Shown here in pieces: positions 11,891-22,049 of a DNA stretch of 64,000 nt (position 1 is its first letter; each line of letters opens with the position of its first letter). A model generated the notes under the pieces. That model was not told the DNA's origin, did no database searches, and worked only from the letters and a program-made list of their open reading frames with translations. The position numbers and the translations under genes were made by a program. Source of the DNA: Trichopria drosophilae (taxonomy: Eukaryota > Arthropoda > Insecta > Hymenoptera > Diapriidae); NCBI GenBank assembly GCA_030407085.1, contig CM059584.1:62325501-62389500 (forward strand). Direction: 5' to 3'.

Positions 11891-12206
11891 GTAGGAAGAA
11901 AAAAGAGTAAAAATATTGCCGGAGATTTTCTCCCTTAAGTTCCCTTGCGATGGGGAAGGCAAGCGATGAAGCTGGTTTTGATCGTTTCATCGATTTCCTT
12001 ATGGTCCTAAAATGCGCCACTTCCCTTGCGAGTTCGGTCCCCTGCAACTTGGGTTACGCAACTCGCCGTCTTGTGTATACTGGCGTGTCGTGCAGGTTGC
12101 CTGTGTGTAGGGGCCACTACAACCGCATTAGACCGTGTAACATGCGATCGTGTTCTATGAGCAATGACACTAACATCTAAAGGTATAAGGGCTTTATTAG
12201 TTTTAG

Positions 12207-12535
12207 ATCCTACTGGTCTACCGGATGTTTATATTCATTATTTAATATTGCTAAAGTCGATCCTTTTCTCTTAATCAACGGTTGTAAAATTATTCCCTGA
12301 TTTTTATTACCATGTCCTAACTCAGGGTTATTTATAATTTTATCTTTGTTTTGAATTGGATTTCTTGATAAAGCATCAGCATTAGTATTTAAAGGATCTG
12401 GCTTGTACTTAAATTTATATTCATTATTTTGTAATTTCAATCTCCAGTTAACCAAAGGTTGGCTCCGGTCCGTTACGCGATCTATCCACTGTAAAGGATT
12501 ATGGCCCGAAACTAATAAAAAGTTATTCCCATATG
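12207..12535 (-). pseudogene. Ty3/gypsy RNase H fragment
   Basis: The minus-strand frame reads GHNPLQW, then a short spacer, then VNWRLKLQ and NTNADALSRNP. The NADALSR block is diagnostic of the C-terminal part of Ty3/gypsy RNase H. Only about 100 codons survive, with no flanking RT or integrase, so this is an isolated fragment. Confidence 0.8.
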
Positions 12536-12820
12536 CGGCATTCTTTTACAAATCGTACACTTTTTTTCTCTCGACATTTTTAAATCGCTTCAAACTTTTT
12601 TTACTGGTTCTAGGTATAAAATGAGTGGACAAGTATATTGGGATTTTTTTATTTTTTTATTTTTTTCGAAAATGTAGCAAATTTAAAATTTGAGCTTTGT
12701 CGTTTTAGGCAATTTTCAAAAAATCATATCTCCGGCAATTTTGATCGTAAAATCATTTTTGTTTTTTTTTTAAACTAATCGGAAAAACCTCAACTTTTTT
12801 ATGAAATTATTATCGTAACC

Positions 12821-15649
12821 TCAAAATAAGAAAAAAATACTTTTTTACGGAAATTAAAGTTTCAGAGTTAACTTTCAATATGGCACCCGGAGCCAATATT
12901 TAAAAAAAAAATACTATTGGATTCGTTGGGAAATGTAGTAAAACATATCCAAATTGCAGAATGGTATCTATAAAACTCGCCTCGCAATTAATTAAACTGT
13001 GCGGCAAATCACATATATATATATATTTAATTGATAATTATTTAAATTTGCTCTTCAATTTACAATAAGAAATAATAATATTTTTGCATTATGTGTGGGT
13101 ATATAGGAAGTATTTATTACAATTCATTTTACTTTGATTTTAATGATTTTTATTTCGGTACTTTTACTACAGACAGCTTCTCATACGATGAAAAAGCTTT
13201 CGCGTGCAAAGTAGTCGTTGTTACAGGTTTCATTGAGTGAAAGGATAACGTTCCTTTGACAGTTTTTGCTGATTAGAAACGCTTCGATAAAGTTTGTTCT
13301 TCTGTTGTGTATTCTTCATTTGTAAAATAATTACAGTTGATGTTGGGAATGAGTGATGTGCCAAATTTATAAAGTAAACTTAAATATATAAACTTTTTAT
13401 TTTTATATTGAGCGCTTGCTCCGTCAGAAAAATATATGACGTGATTGACACTTGGAATTTTTTCCTTAATAAATTTGATAAGTCCTGCTTGAAACATGTG
13501 CACAGCAACTATGTCATGATGTAGACATTGGGAAATTAACACAAGATTTATCGTTTACAACACATTGTTGTTGTCTTTGAAATAAATGGCAAACGGATGA
13601 ATTGTTGCTTGATTGTTGTTCCAATGCATGCCTTGTACAGAATCTTGAACAACAAACGCGTAGTTTTCACCGAAATCACAAATTACGATGCATTCATTGG
13701 CCTTTAGATCTTGTTTCTTTGCGTTCAAAAATTAATTTTGCTTTTTTACAATGAATGAATGATGTAATAATTTTACTAGTCCCTCCGACAATATCTGCAA
13801 GTATTCTTCTGTCGACGATACTATGGTTTGCAATGTAGTCCTGTCTACATGAGTCCGTTGTTTGTACGTGATGTTGTCGACGAGGTTATCTTCAAACACG
13901 CTTTCCAAATATTGTATTAAATTGTCTACATCAGGACATTCAGAACAATTTCCCATGTAGCAGTTGATGGAAGGAGGATCACGAACCATTTTCTGAAAAC
14001 AATCATGGTAGTCGCCAATTACGTGTTCTGCATTAGCTGTTAGCTGATTTTTGCCCCTTCTAATAATAATTTAACATTCTCAGGTATGGCACAAACACAT
14101 ACTGATTGAGTTCCGCCGGCGCCTGCCAAAATACAATACTTTGGTCGTAAACTAGTGTAAGAGGGTTTCTTGGAATTGAACCCGTCTTTACTCAAGATGG
14201 CGGGTGATGTGGTTGGGACCACGCGGCGGGAGATTCAAAGATAATGAAGAGCCTTATTTCAATATTTTGTATAAATATATTCTTTGAACTGTTCCTTGGC
14301 TTTACAAAAACGATTAAGACACTAAGCATTCACTCTTTCTTCTTAATTACGACCGATGTCGATGAATTAGTGGAAGCACTGTGGCACATTTCACGCTCGC
14401 ACGCTATCTCCGTTTTACAAAGAGGTTAGCTCCGACTTGAGCTCCGTTTCGAGAGCCGACCCGTTCTCGAGCTCGTTTTCCACCGAAGTGAAGTAACTTA
14501 GCTTCCGCACTTTTACTTCCGTTTTTTCCGGAACCTAGCATTAGGGCGGACTCTACTAAAACTACTGTGTTTGACGGTAAAGCAGGGATCTCTATAATTT
14601 TCTTACACTCGCAAATTTTGAGAAACTAGATTTCGCTAGTGGATTGGCATCTTGGAAAGCTCGGTGTAACTCTTTTAAATTACATAAAATCAATCTCTTC
14701 TGCATGTGATGACTTTTCTCATCAATCTTAACAGAGATAAAACCTTTTTGACCAGGCATCACTCGACTGTATTCGTCGGAATTATAAAAAGCTTCTACCG
14801 AGTTTATAACATGTTCTTCTAACCCAGGATAACTTTTGGGATTCGGTCCTGACAAAATGTCGTTTTCTGTTGCAGTTTTTTTCGCTATGTTAATCATGTG
14901 TTGCGTGGCAGTTGGAAAATATTCGAATATTTTTCGATACGACCATTGGTGAACTATTGTTAAAATTTGAAGTTTAATTGTGCGATTTGTTGTATTATTA
15001 AACCTTTTCTGCAAAACATTTAAAACATATTGTCCGTCATCTTCATTGTCGTAATCTTCGTCACTATCTTTGAAACTAGTATCACCAAAAACGTTATACC
15101 GAATTATTATATATATTATATATATTTATAACCGAAAATTAAATACCGAGAAAAGATAAGCTTGGTATTTTTCGTAAAATATCTTTCTACAAATAATACA
15201 GAAACGAGAAAAATATTGTCAATGAATAAATGGGTATAGCCATAATATGCTGAATCACCTTAAAATCTATTTTAGTTTCATATGCATTTTCATCTGTTTT
15301 TATATTAAATGTTTTTTGTCCCAAATATACAATATTACATTTTGAATATTACGTAATTGATCTTGTAACTTAAAAAGTTGAAAATACCTTATGAGACGTG
15401 TAGATATCGCACAAGCCAACGCGCCGCTAGGCACGGAAGGCGAGCCGCGTGCGCGTCCGCGAGTTGCCGCACAGTTTAATTAATTGCGAGGCGAGTTTTA
15501 TAGATACCATTCTGCAATTTGGATATGTTTTACTACATTTCCTATCGAATCCAATAGTATTTTTTTTTAATATTGGCTCCGGGTGCCACATTGAAAGTTA
15601 ACTCTGAAACTTTAATTTCCGTAAAAAAGTACTTTTTTCTTATTTTGAG
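12821..15649 (-). mobile_element. DNA transposon with ~187-bp terminal inverted repeats
   Basis: About 187 bp at 12821-13007 match the reverse complement of 15464-15649 with few differences. Anchors are CTCAAAATAAG at the outer edges, TGGCACCCGGAGCCAATATT in the middle, and TTAAACTGTGCGGCAA at the inner edges. Between them lies a broken minus-strand gene of a transposase-like family. Long inverted ends bracketing a coding remnant indicate a cut-and-paste element. The target duplication and exact outermost bases were not resolved, and the arms fade beyond 12821 and 15649. Confidence 0.75.
13268..15014 (-). pseudogene. broken transposase-like gene inside the long-TIR element (DGASAQYKN family)
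   Basis: Read on the minus strand, pieces follow in order: 14592-15014 (ending in SSFSKFASVR), 14040-14222 (KYCILAGAGGTQSVCVC), 13732-13989 (with CYMGNCSECP, a possible zinc ligand set) and 13273-13542 (with FSDGASAQYKN, shared with 6687-7127). Stops and frame changes separate them. The join between the first two pieces is interrupted by roughly 400 bp (about 14180-14600) that look like a secondary insertion. The conserved Asp in the SDGA motif could be a catalytic residue of a DDE nuclease, but this is inference. The copy is not functional. Confidence 0.6.
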
Positions 15650-16324
15650 AATCTATTTTTCATGTGTTTTTAGATTTTTATAAAAAACGATTTATGTTGA
15701 AAAAAAATTACATTTTTTTTAGCAGATAAAAATTCCGAACCTGAATCCGAATCAATTAAAGTAATAAAATAGAAGAAAAGACAAAAATTAAGACAATGAA
15801 AAACCGAAACGAGTACCCATCGGAAAGCAAAAGTGCGGACGACTCGTGGTCGTCGGATTTCTACGTCATCCAGCCGCGGCCATTGCACACCCGAATGGTG
15901 TACCCCTCAAAATGAAGCAGACCTGTTAGATAATTATGTAAAATGCCCTTTAAAATGGTTACGATCTCGATGCAATTATTTGTAATTCGAATTAATTAAT
16001 ATAATTAACAGCTTAAACCTACAAATTGCATTAGGTGTTAAAATGCTATAGTTTGTGAATTTCTAAACATTTAAAACACCTTGCGTCTCAATCGCACGGA
16101 TTCTCTAAACTCTAGGCCTTGTCGAAACATTTATAATCTCAACTAGTAATGAAATTAACGAAAAAAGGGAAAAAGATAAAAATTATATTCATAACAATAC
16201 AGTTAATACGATTTCGATTTGACAGTTACTTTGAATAGACTGGTATATGAGTATGATTTGTGCGAATGTAATTATAATAAATCTAAAGAAAGAAAAATAC
16301 AAATAATATAAAAAAATATAATAT
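15650..16324. other. nothing recognised
   Basis: AT-rich sequence with one GC-richer stretch near 15830-15890. No supported gene or repeat. Confidence 0.4.
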
Positions 16325-16445
16325 GGCGGAAGAGTTTTAAAAAAATCGTCTGATTTGCTTGAAACTCATTATTCGGGGGTTTTTGGGTTCGCTGATTTAC
16401 GAATCTGAAGTCAGTTATGAAAAATTCAAAACTAAACGACGGACC
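16325..16445 (+). repeat. single copy of the piggyBac-type subterminal module
   Basis: The block holds ATTCGGGGGTTTTTGGGTTCGCTGATT, then ACGAATCTGAAGTCAG, then AAAATTCAAAA. This is the same order as the modules in the piggyBac-like elements further right. No TTAA-bounded ends could be assigned, so it is probably a fragment. A run of ten G lies nearby at about 16595-16605. Confidence 0.55.
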
Positions 16446-17183
16446 AAATAAATAGGCTTGTGCCAATGCGGATTTTAAATGCTAAAAAAAATAATTCGCA
16501 AAAGGCAACGACCGGCGTGAAAATGCAGTGAAGGTTGTAATGAGCAGTAAAAAATATGTTTAAACAGGAGACAACGGGAAGTTTCGAAATGGGCGGGGGG
16601 GGGGGGAAGAACCCGGTAATTTGCAATTTGTGGCGAAACGTGACTTCGTAGCGAAATATGTTCCAGAGAAAAGTTGTAGATAATAAAAAATGTAAATCTT
16701 TTGTAAATGACATTGTCCGACATAACCTCAAAATTTTCGAGAAAATCGCGAAAAACTGATTTTTCAGTTTTGAATTTTTTCCCGCGCAAAAAAATTAATT
16801 TTCATGACATTTTCAAGAAGTGTTCCTTTTATTGCCTTGAATAAGCATGACTTTTTTTTATTGAAAAAACAAATAATTTTTGAGATATTCACATTTTTCG
16901 AAAAAAATACCCTTATCTTCCGCGAACAAATTTATTGGTGTTTTTTGAGATTTTGACACGACTAATCCGAATTCTAATCGTTGAAATATCAACTGGCTTT
17001 ATTCTTCATTGAACGGCTTAAAATTAAGATAAAACGAAAAAATCACTTTTTAAATCACTAATTTTTAATCGTTTCATTTAATAATTGATTGCGTTTTAAT
17101 AATCGGAAGTATTTTCATGCAATGTTACTAAATTGGAATGCTTTTTACGAAGGTAAAAGAGGAGTAGAATTAAAATTGGCATG

Positions 17184-17290
17184 CCCTGTAAGAAAATGTA
17201 CCAGTTTCTGGCCATCTTTTCTAGTCACCCATGTTATAAGTAATGGAGCCTAGAAATTGTGACTAGAAACTGTTCAATTTCCTTACAGGG
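17184..17290. mobile_element. 107-bp MITE-like hairpin
   Basis: The ends are CCCTGTAAG and CTTACAGGG. The inverted match continues with gaps through the CAGTTTCT and AGAAACTG blocks and the CTAGTCAC and GTGACTAG blocks, so most of the element folds on itself. It has no coding capacity. The target duplication is unclear. Confidence 0.55.
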
Positions 17291-17329
17291 TATTAATGCA
17301 AAAAAAAAACAATTTATTTATCTGTTTTA

Positions 17330-19010
17330 TTGTAATAAAATTAAGTTATAAATGTATAAAAACATTAAAATATTCATTGGGTTTTTTGCCGTTTTTTTCC
17401 GGCCGCTCTTCGAGGTTGTCCGTCGATATTTGTAATTCAGAGGCATCTTCTTCATCAGAAGCGCATTCGGGGTCAACTTCGGTGTCAGGCAGTTCTTTTT
17501 GGCAGCTGCACCTTTGATTGCTACAACCACTTTCACAGCTGCAACTTACGCTTTGCAATAGTTTTTCGGGAATCAAATCGCAATCGTCCGAAAGATAGTT
17601 GGGCACAAGTCTCCCTTGACGTTCGTTTCAGCCCCTTTGCTTTGATGTACTGTGATGGAGTTGGTCGTCAAAATAACCCATCCAAGTCTGCACCTGATGG
17701 TAAACTACGAGTGTTATGCAGCAGCTTCTTCAGTGGGAGAATCTCGAAAAAAAAAAGAAAAAAATGTTATAACTCGGTTCACCTCTATCGTTTTTCGTGA
17801 TGAGACGAATTCTACACGGAGAAAACGAGATATACATATATATTAGTACTCGATTAGATACACCAGGTACTGCGCCTCGTCGTCTTTTCTCATATTAGCT
17901 GAAATGCACGCACCAGGTGTGCGGGGTCGCCGATTACGAGGTCCAGGTGTCGCGCTCCGTAGTTTTTCATCATATTAGCTGAAGCACATTCACTAGGTGT
18001 CGACGTCGCCGTCCTCGAGGTCGACCTTGTAGGTCATTTCAAAGTCAAATGTACTTGACCTTAGAATGACCTTAAAACTGATTCTGAGGACAAACAGATT
18101 TGACCTTGAAATGACCTTCAAGGTCGACCTCGAGGACGGCCACGTCGAACACCTAGTGAATGTGCTTCAGCTAATATGATGAAAAACTACGGAGCGCGAC
18201 ACCTGGTGCGTGCATTTCAGCTTATATGAGAAAAGACGACGAGCCGCAGTACCTGGTGTATCTAATCGAGTACTAATATATATGTATATCTCGTTTTCTC
18301 CGTGTAGAATTCGTCTCATCACGAAAAACGATAGAGGTGAACCGAGTTGTAAAATTCGTATCACCTTATACACAAAAATAGTATGTAGCTGGGACGAATT
18401 TCATATGACGGAGAAGGGATGAATTCCGTATGGACTTCGGGCGTTTCCCGTAGAGCGGCGCTGCGATTATCGTGGCGCTACCTTCCATGCGTTTAATGTT
18501 CCGACAGGCCCATACGAATATACTGTCTATGGTCTTTCAGTGATAGAGACTGGCAAAGTATTAATGCTTACAAATTTAGCGTACAGCTCTGATTTTTTAT
18601 TTTTTTGTACGTTTTCTGTAAATAATGACAGAGGAAATGGTGCAAGTTCGTATTTCAAATACTCTTTCATATCAGCTTTACTGTTGATATTTAATGAAAT
18701 TCTTTGGAATAGTAATAAAGGATTGATCACTACTCTGGCACCGTTAACCTTTACTGCCGATTGAAGTGCTCTGAGAGGCAACACTTTATTCTTTCGTTGA
18801 AATTTAACGCTACCAAACGTATTTCTAATCATACCTTTCATACATTTTTCACTTTCTTCGCGTGCTTTGTAACACTTAATCGTTTCATCGCCTATAACTC
18901 CAGAATAAATAGAAATAATGTTTTCCGTCTCCGGAAATGGATCATAATGATCCAAAAAACTCGATAACTTTTCAAGGTAATACATGCATTTCATTCTGTG
19001 AGTAGTGATT
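17330..19010 (-). pseudogene. second orphan TE-associated gene, split by a foldback element
   Basis: On the minus strand the N-terminal portion (18527-18994) reads MKEYLKYELAPFPLSLF and KSELYAKF, motifs typical of a repetitive insect protein family I know only as uncharacterised. The C-terminal portion (17346-17606) holds a Cys cluster (SCSCESGCSNQRCSC) and an acidic tail, as expected for the end of the same family. The two parts are separated by the 586-bp palindrome at 17768-18353, plus decayed sequence on both sides. The gene is dead. Whether the family is a transposase is not established. Confidence 0.5.
17768..18353. mobile_element. 586-bp foldback palindrome
   Basis: The left arm (17768-18050) and right arm (18096-18353) are inverted copies over nearly their full length, with a loop of about 45 bp. 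Outer edges are AACTCGGTTCACCTCTATCG and its reverse complement, and inner edges are CGAGGTCGACCTTG and its complement. The left arm has an extra internal segment of about 30 bp near 17915-17945, a local duplication of the CCAGGTGT block. It has no coding capacity. The central part is crowded with TGACCTT/AAGGTCA half-sites (18018-18130). Confidence 0.8.
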
Positions 19011-19583
19011 CAACCTAGTAAGAAAAAAGTAGAAGTAGAATCAGTAAAGGCCATAAATTATTCAAATAAAACTAGTGTTGTCGTGGTGCCTCGCTCGCTT
19101 TGATCGCTCAGAAACTTAGACCTTGTTGAGAGTTGGCTATTCCTTAATACTCGTTCGTTTACTAACAGCTTTCAATTATATTATAAAATTATATCGATAT
19201 TTGGGGGTCCAATCATATTTAGGTCCAAGTGGCTTCGATAGATATATTACAACAATATAGTGTTTTATATATGTATAAAAATTGAAAATGATTTACAACG
19301 ATGACCTACGGTCTGGGTCGAAGTAAAATTGAAAATGAGCATTTTCAAAACTACGACTCCGACGTTAGGCCAGCCGAAGTATTAATAAATGGTTACACGA
19401 CAAAACAACACAACGATAAAATAATCGGACAAAATAATCGCTACAAAAATACTCGGTACACCATAATCGTTACAAAAATAATCACGACAAAATAATCGAA
19501 TAAAAAGAATTATTGTAATATAGTATTGGATAATGAATACGATCAATTTAAAATTCTTAACAGTCTTACATTATAACATTCAT

Positions 19584-20122
19584 TGTGATACAAATATTAT
19601 AATGTCAATATTGTGAAATTAGATACTTTTGATGTGAATAGTATTGTTCCGTAATTGAGACGCGAGCAGAAATATTTCGCGTTCTCAAGAACTTGGAGCG
19701 TGAGGACGTAGTCGGAGAGGCAAATAAGATTCTATGGTGTACTAGGTTCACTAACTTTATTAACCACTTTACGCAACTTAATATGGCACCTGTACACGCT
19801 CGTCACGAAAATCGAACGCGATCTTCTTCACGCGTGATCACACGTTCCTTCGGGTTCGAATTCTAGTTTTAATAAGGAGTGATGCGCTGTATTATTTACT
19901 CTATTACTAATCGCGATACTAATTTTGAGTGTTCGTGCGGGATTCGGATTATTGATTGTGCGAGTCTCTATCGTGGAAATGGTTCGCAATAGACTGGCGT
20001 CTCCCGGAACCGGTACAAATACCTTCGAGGAAAACGGAAACAGTCTACCGACCCCTTTATCATTTATAAACGCGCGAACAGATAACGATAGCCGTACACG
20101 ATCACTAGATGTCACCACAACA
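19584..20122 (-). mobile_element. LTR-like block, minus orientation
   Basis: On the minus strand the block starts TGTTGTGGTGAC at 20122 and has AATAAA near 19760 followed by a pyrimidine-rich stretch, as in gypsy-type LTRs. The far end is either 19584 (flanks TTCAT and ATCAT, four of five matching) or 19645 (TGTT start, no duplication). The GC-richer composition differs from its surroundings. Probably a solo LTR, with one end uncertain. Confidence 0.45.
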
Positions 20123-20569
20123 ATCATATAGTCGAATTCGGTATAGTTCGGTAATTTCGGTGTATTAGCGAGACGATTGCATACATCAACAAGTATGAAA
20201 TCACAGATTAGTTAGTCGTATGATTTAAACGTGTACACATATATCATCGTTATTATGAATTTACAATTTTTACAAAGCCAAAAAGGCAAGCCATTATTGT
20301 TATATAAAAATTATCTGTTTAATCACTTAAGAACAATAACATCACATATTACTTTGAGATGTCAACAATATTAATATAGCAGACAAAAATGGTAAATACA
20401 TTTTTTTATTTTATCCTCCACCTTTCCACCTCGATCGACGTGTCCCAAAAGCTATCAGGGAGCGTGTCCGGGTACAGGTGAGACCATTGCGAGAGCTGCA
20501 GGTCGTCTTAGAGGGCGCCATACTCACATTTGTCGAGAATGTAGGAAACTGCAGAAACCCACATTAAGT

Positions 20570-20765
20570 ACAGCATCGGCCATGGCTCGATTTCTGCCTG
20601 AAGACAATACTTCGAAAATGCCAAACAGACAGCGTGGTTCGTCTTACACATAGCGCACTGCTGCTTGAAAACAATTTCGAAAAAGTGCCCAGACGGGGAT
20701 CGAACTCACGATCTTCGATTTCGTAGTCCAGTACGCTACCGCCTGAGTTACGAAGCCGATAAAAA
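20570..20765 (-). mobile_element. tRNA-headed SINE
   Basis: The minus strand from about 20762 shows a tRNA-like head: A-box-like GTAACTCAGGCGG and B-box GTGAGTTCGATCC near 20695-20710, then a T-rich and unique body. Its body differs from the SINEs at 2068 and 44631. A piece of a similar head (GGCGGTAGCGTGCTGGACTA) occurs near 45707. The body may extend left to about 20410. Confidence 0.6.
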
Positions 20766-20857
20766 CTAGAGATATACTTATACACAATATCTAAATAATA
20801 AACATCTCATAACTCCGAATTTATACGTAAAATATTTCATCATGAACCCCTATAAAA

Positions 20858-21064
20858 GTGACAGATCATAATCACGAACCAGATCACGCAAACGTTCAGG
20901 CCAAACAGATAGTTAATAAAATAAAAACGAGAGCGAATAAAGCAAGTGAAAGTACAACTAAAACAATCGCTCACTGTGCTAAAAAAGCAGAGGCACATAT
21001 ATCTGCCGAATTGCTAAGCACCTCGGCATTATCGCGTGCAATACAATGTAGCAAAATGTATTAA
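20858..21064 (+). pseudogene. FLYWCH-type zinc-finger fragment, Mutator-like transposase remnant
   Basis: The frame reads DHNHEPDHANVQAKQIVNKIKTRA, resembling the segment after the last His of FLYWCH domains in insect Mutator-like transposases, followed by an Ala/Ser-rich linker ending in LSRAIQ. The upstream Cys-containing part of the domain is replaced by the SINE, and the MULE catalytic region is absent. Confidence 0.55.
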
Positions 21065-21200
21065 AATTTAATTGCACTTTTAAATAAAAATTACACTTAT
21101 TCATGTTATTTTTTTTTTCTTGTTTTAATGTGATTACTTTGTCGCAGTATTATTTTGTCCAATAATTATTTTGTCGCTGTGTTATTTTGTCGTGATACCT

Positions 21201-22030
21201 TAATAAATAATACTTGAAAACACTTATTTCATGCCCTTGTATTGTAATAGACAATTCGATGCATATTACATCTTTATTATGTTTTACTAATTACTGTCTG
21301 TATTATTATGGTCTATATATACAATATATACATATATATATACATATAATTGCTCAAAGTTATCTTGAAAGTATCGAAAAGATCTCCATCGGATATCTTT
21401 GAGTTATCTATAAGACAGCTTTTAAACATATCAAAATAGTTTTCGTATCAAGGGCGTAAAATAACTTGTGCGCCTGTAGGTGATCACCGCGCCCGAAGGG
21501 CTGGTTAAGATTCAGTTGTTTCAATGTCGAAGTATATAAACCCCCCCCCCCCCCTTCGGGGGTAGAACCGTCGGAATTTAATGAAAAACTGAATTTTTTT
21601 TGCCGAGATGGCTAAATTCAATACTTCGTCAGACAATAGTCATACGTATTTTAAAACAGTTGTTATGGCATATAGTCCAGACTTTCTGTCGAAAGACGTT
21701 TGTCGTTTACGTGCCAAACTTGCTACCTGACAAGTGAGATATAGAAAAAATTGGAAAAATTTCGAGGATTTCAATAAACTAAAATTAAACCACGGGGAAG
21801 AGGAAGAAGTTGGTCAAAATGGCGTCCGAAGTTGATAAAAAACAGTTTTTCGCTTATTAAAAAAAAAGTAAGTATTGTACGGAAAATAGTTTGAAATGAA
21901 AGTTATAGATAATACAAAATGTTACAAAAGTAGCCGTATTAGATAAAAAAAGATGACACATTGGCGAAATTATCGCGAAAAAATTGTTTTTTATCGCCGT
22001 TTTTTAAATTATCTTTAGGTTTTAGAAAAA
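21201..22030. other. unassigned, contains a C homopolymer
   Basis: No gene was recognised. A run of 14 C lies at 21541-21554 and is followed by CGGGGG, a potential strong secondary structure. Confidence 0.4.
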
Positions 22031-22049
22031 AAAGAGATATTGACTCAAA

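Larger units (their letters stand above)
19388..21200. mobile_element. element with ~70-bp inverted ends of CGACAAAATAAT repeats
   Basis: The left end (about 19390-19500) is built of repeated CGACAAAATAATCG-like units. The right end (about 21131-21200) carries the same units in inverse orientation (ATTATTTTGTCG). The two match as roughly 70-bp inverted repeats. The interior holds an LTR-like block (19584-20122), a tRNA-headed SINE and a FLYWCH-type fragment. The fragment suggests a decayed Mutator-like element, later invaded, but ends and target duplication need alignment. Confidence 0.5.

Noticed and set aside
20689..20762. Possible tRNA gene
   Set aside because: A and B boxes are present, but the acceptor and anticodon stems do not pair properly and a SINE body follows.
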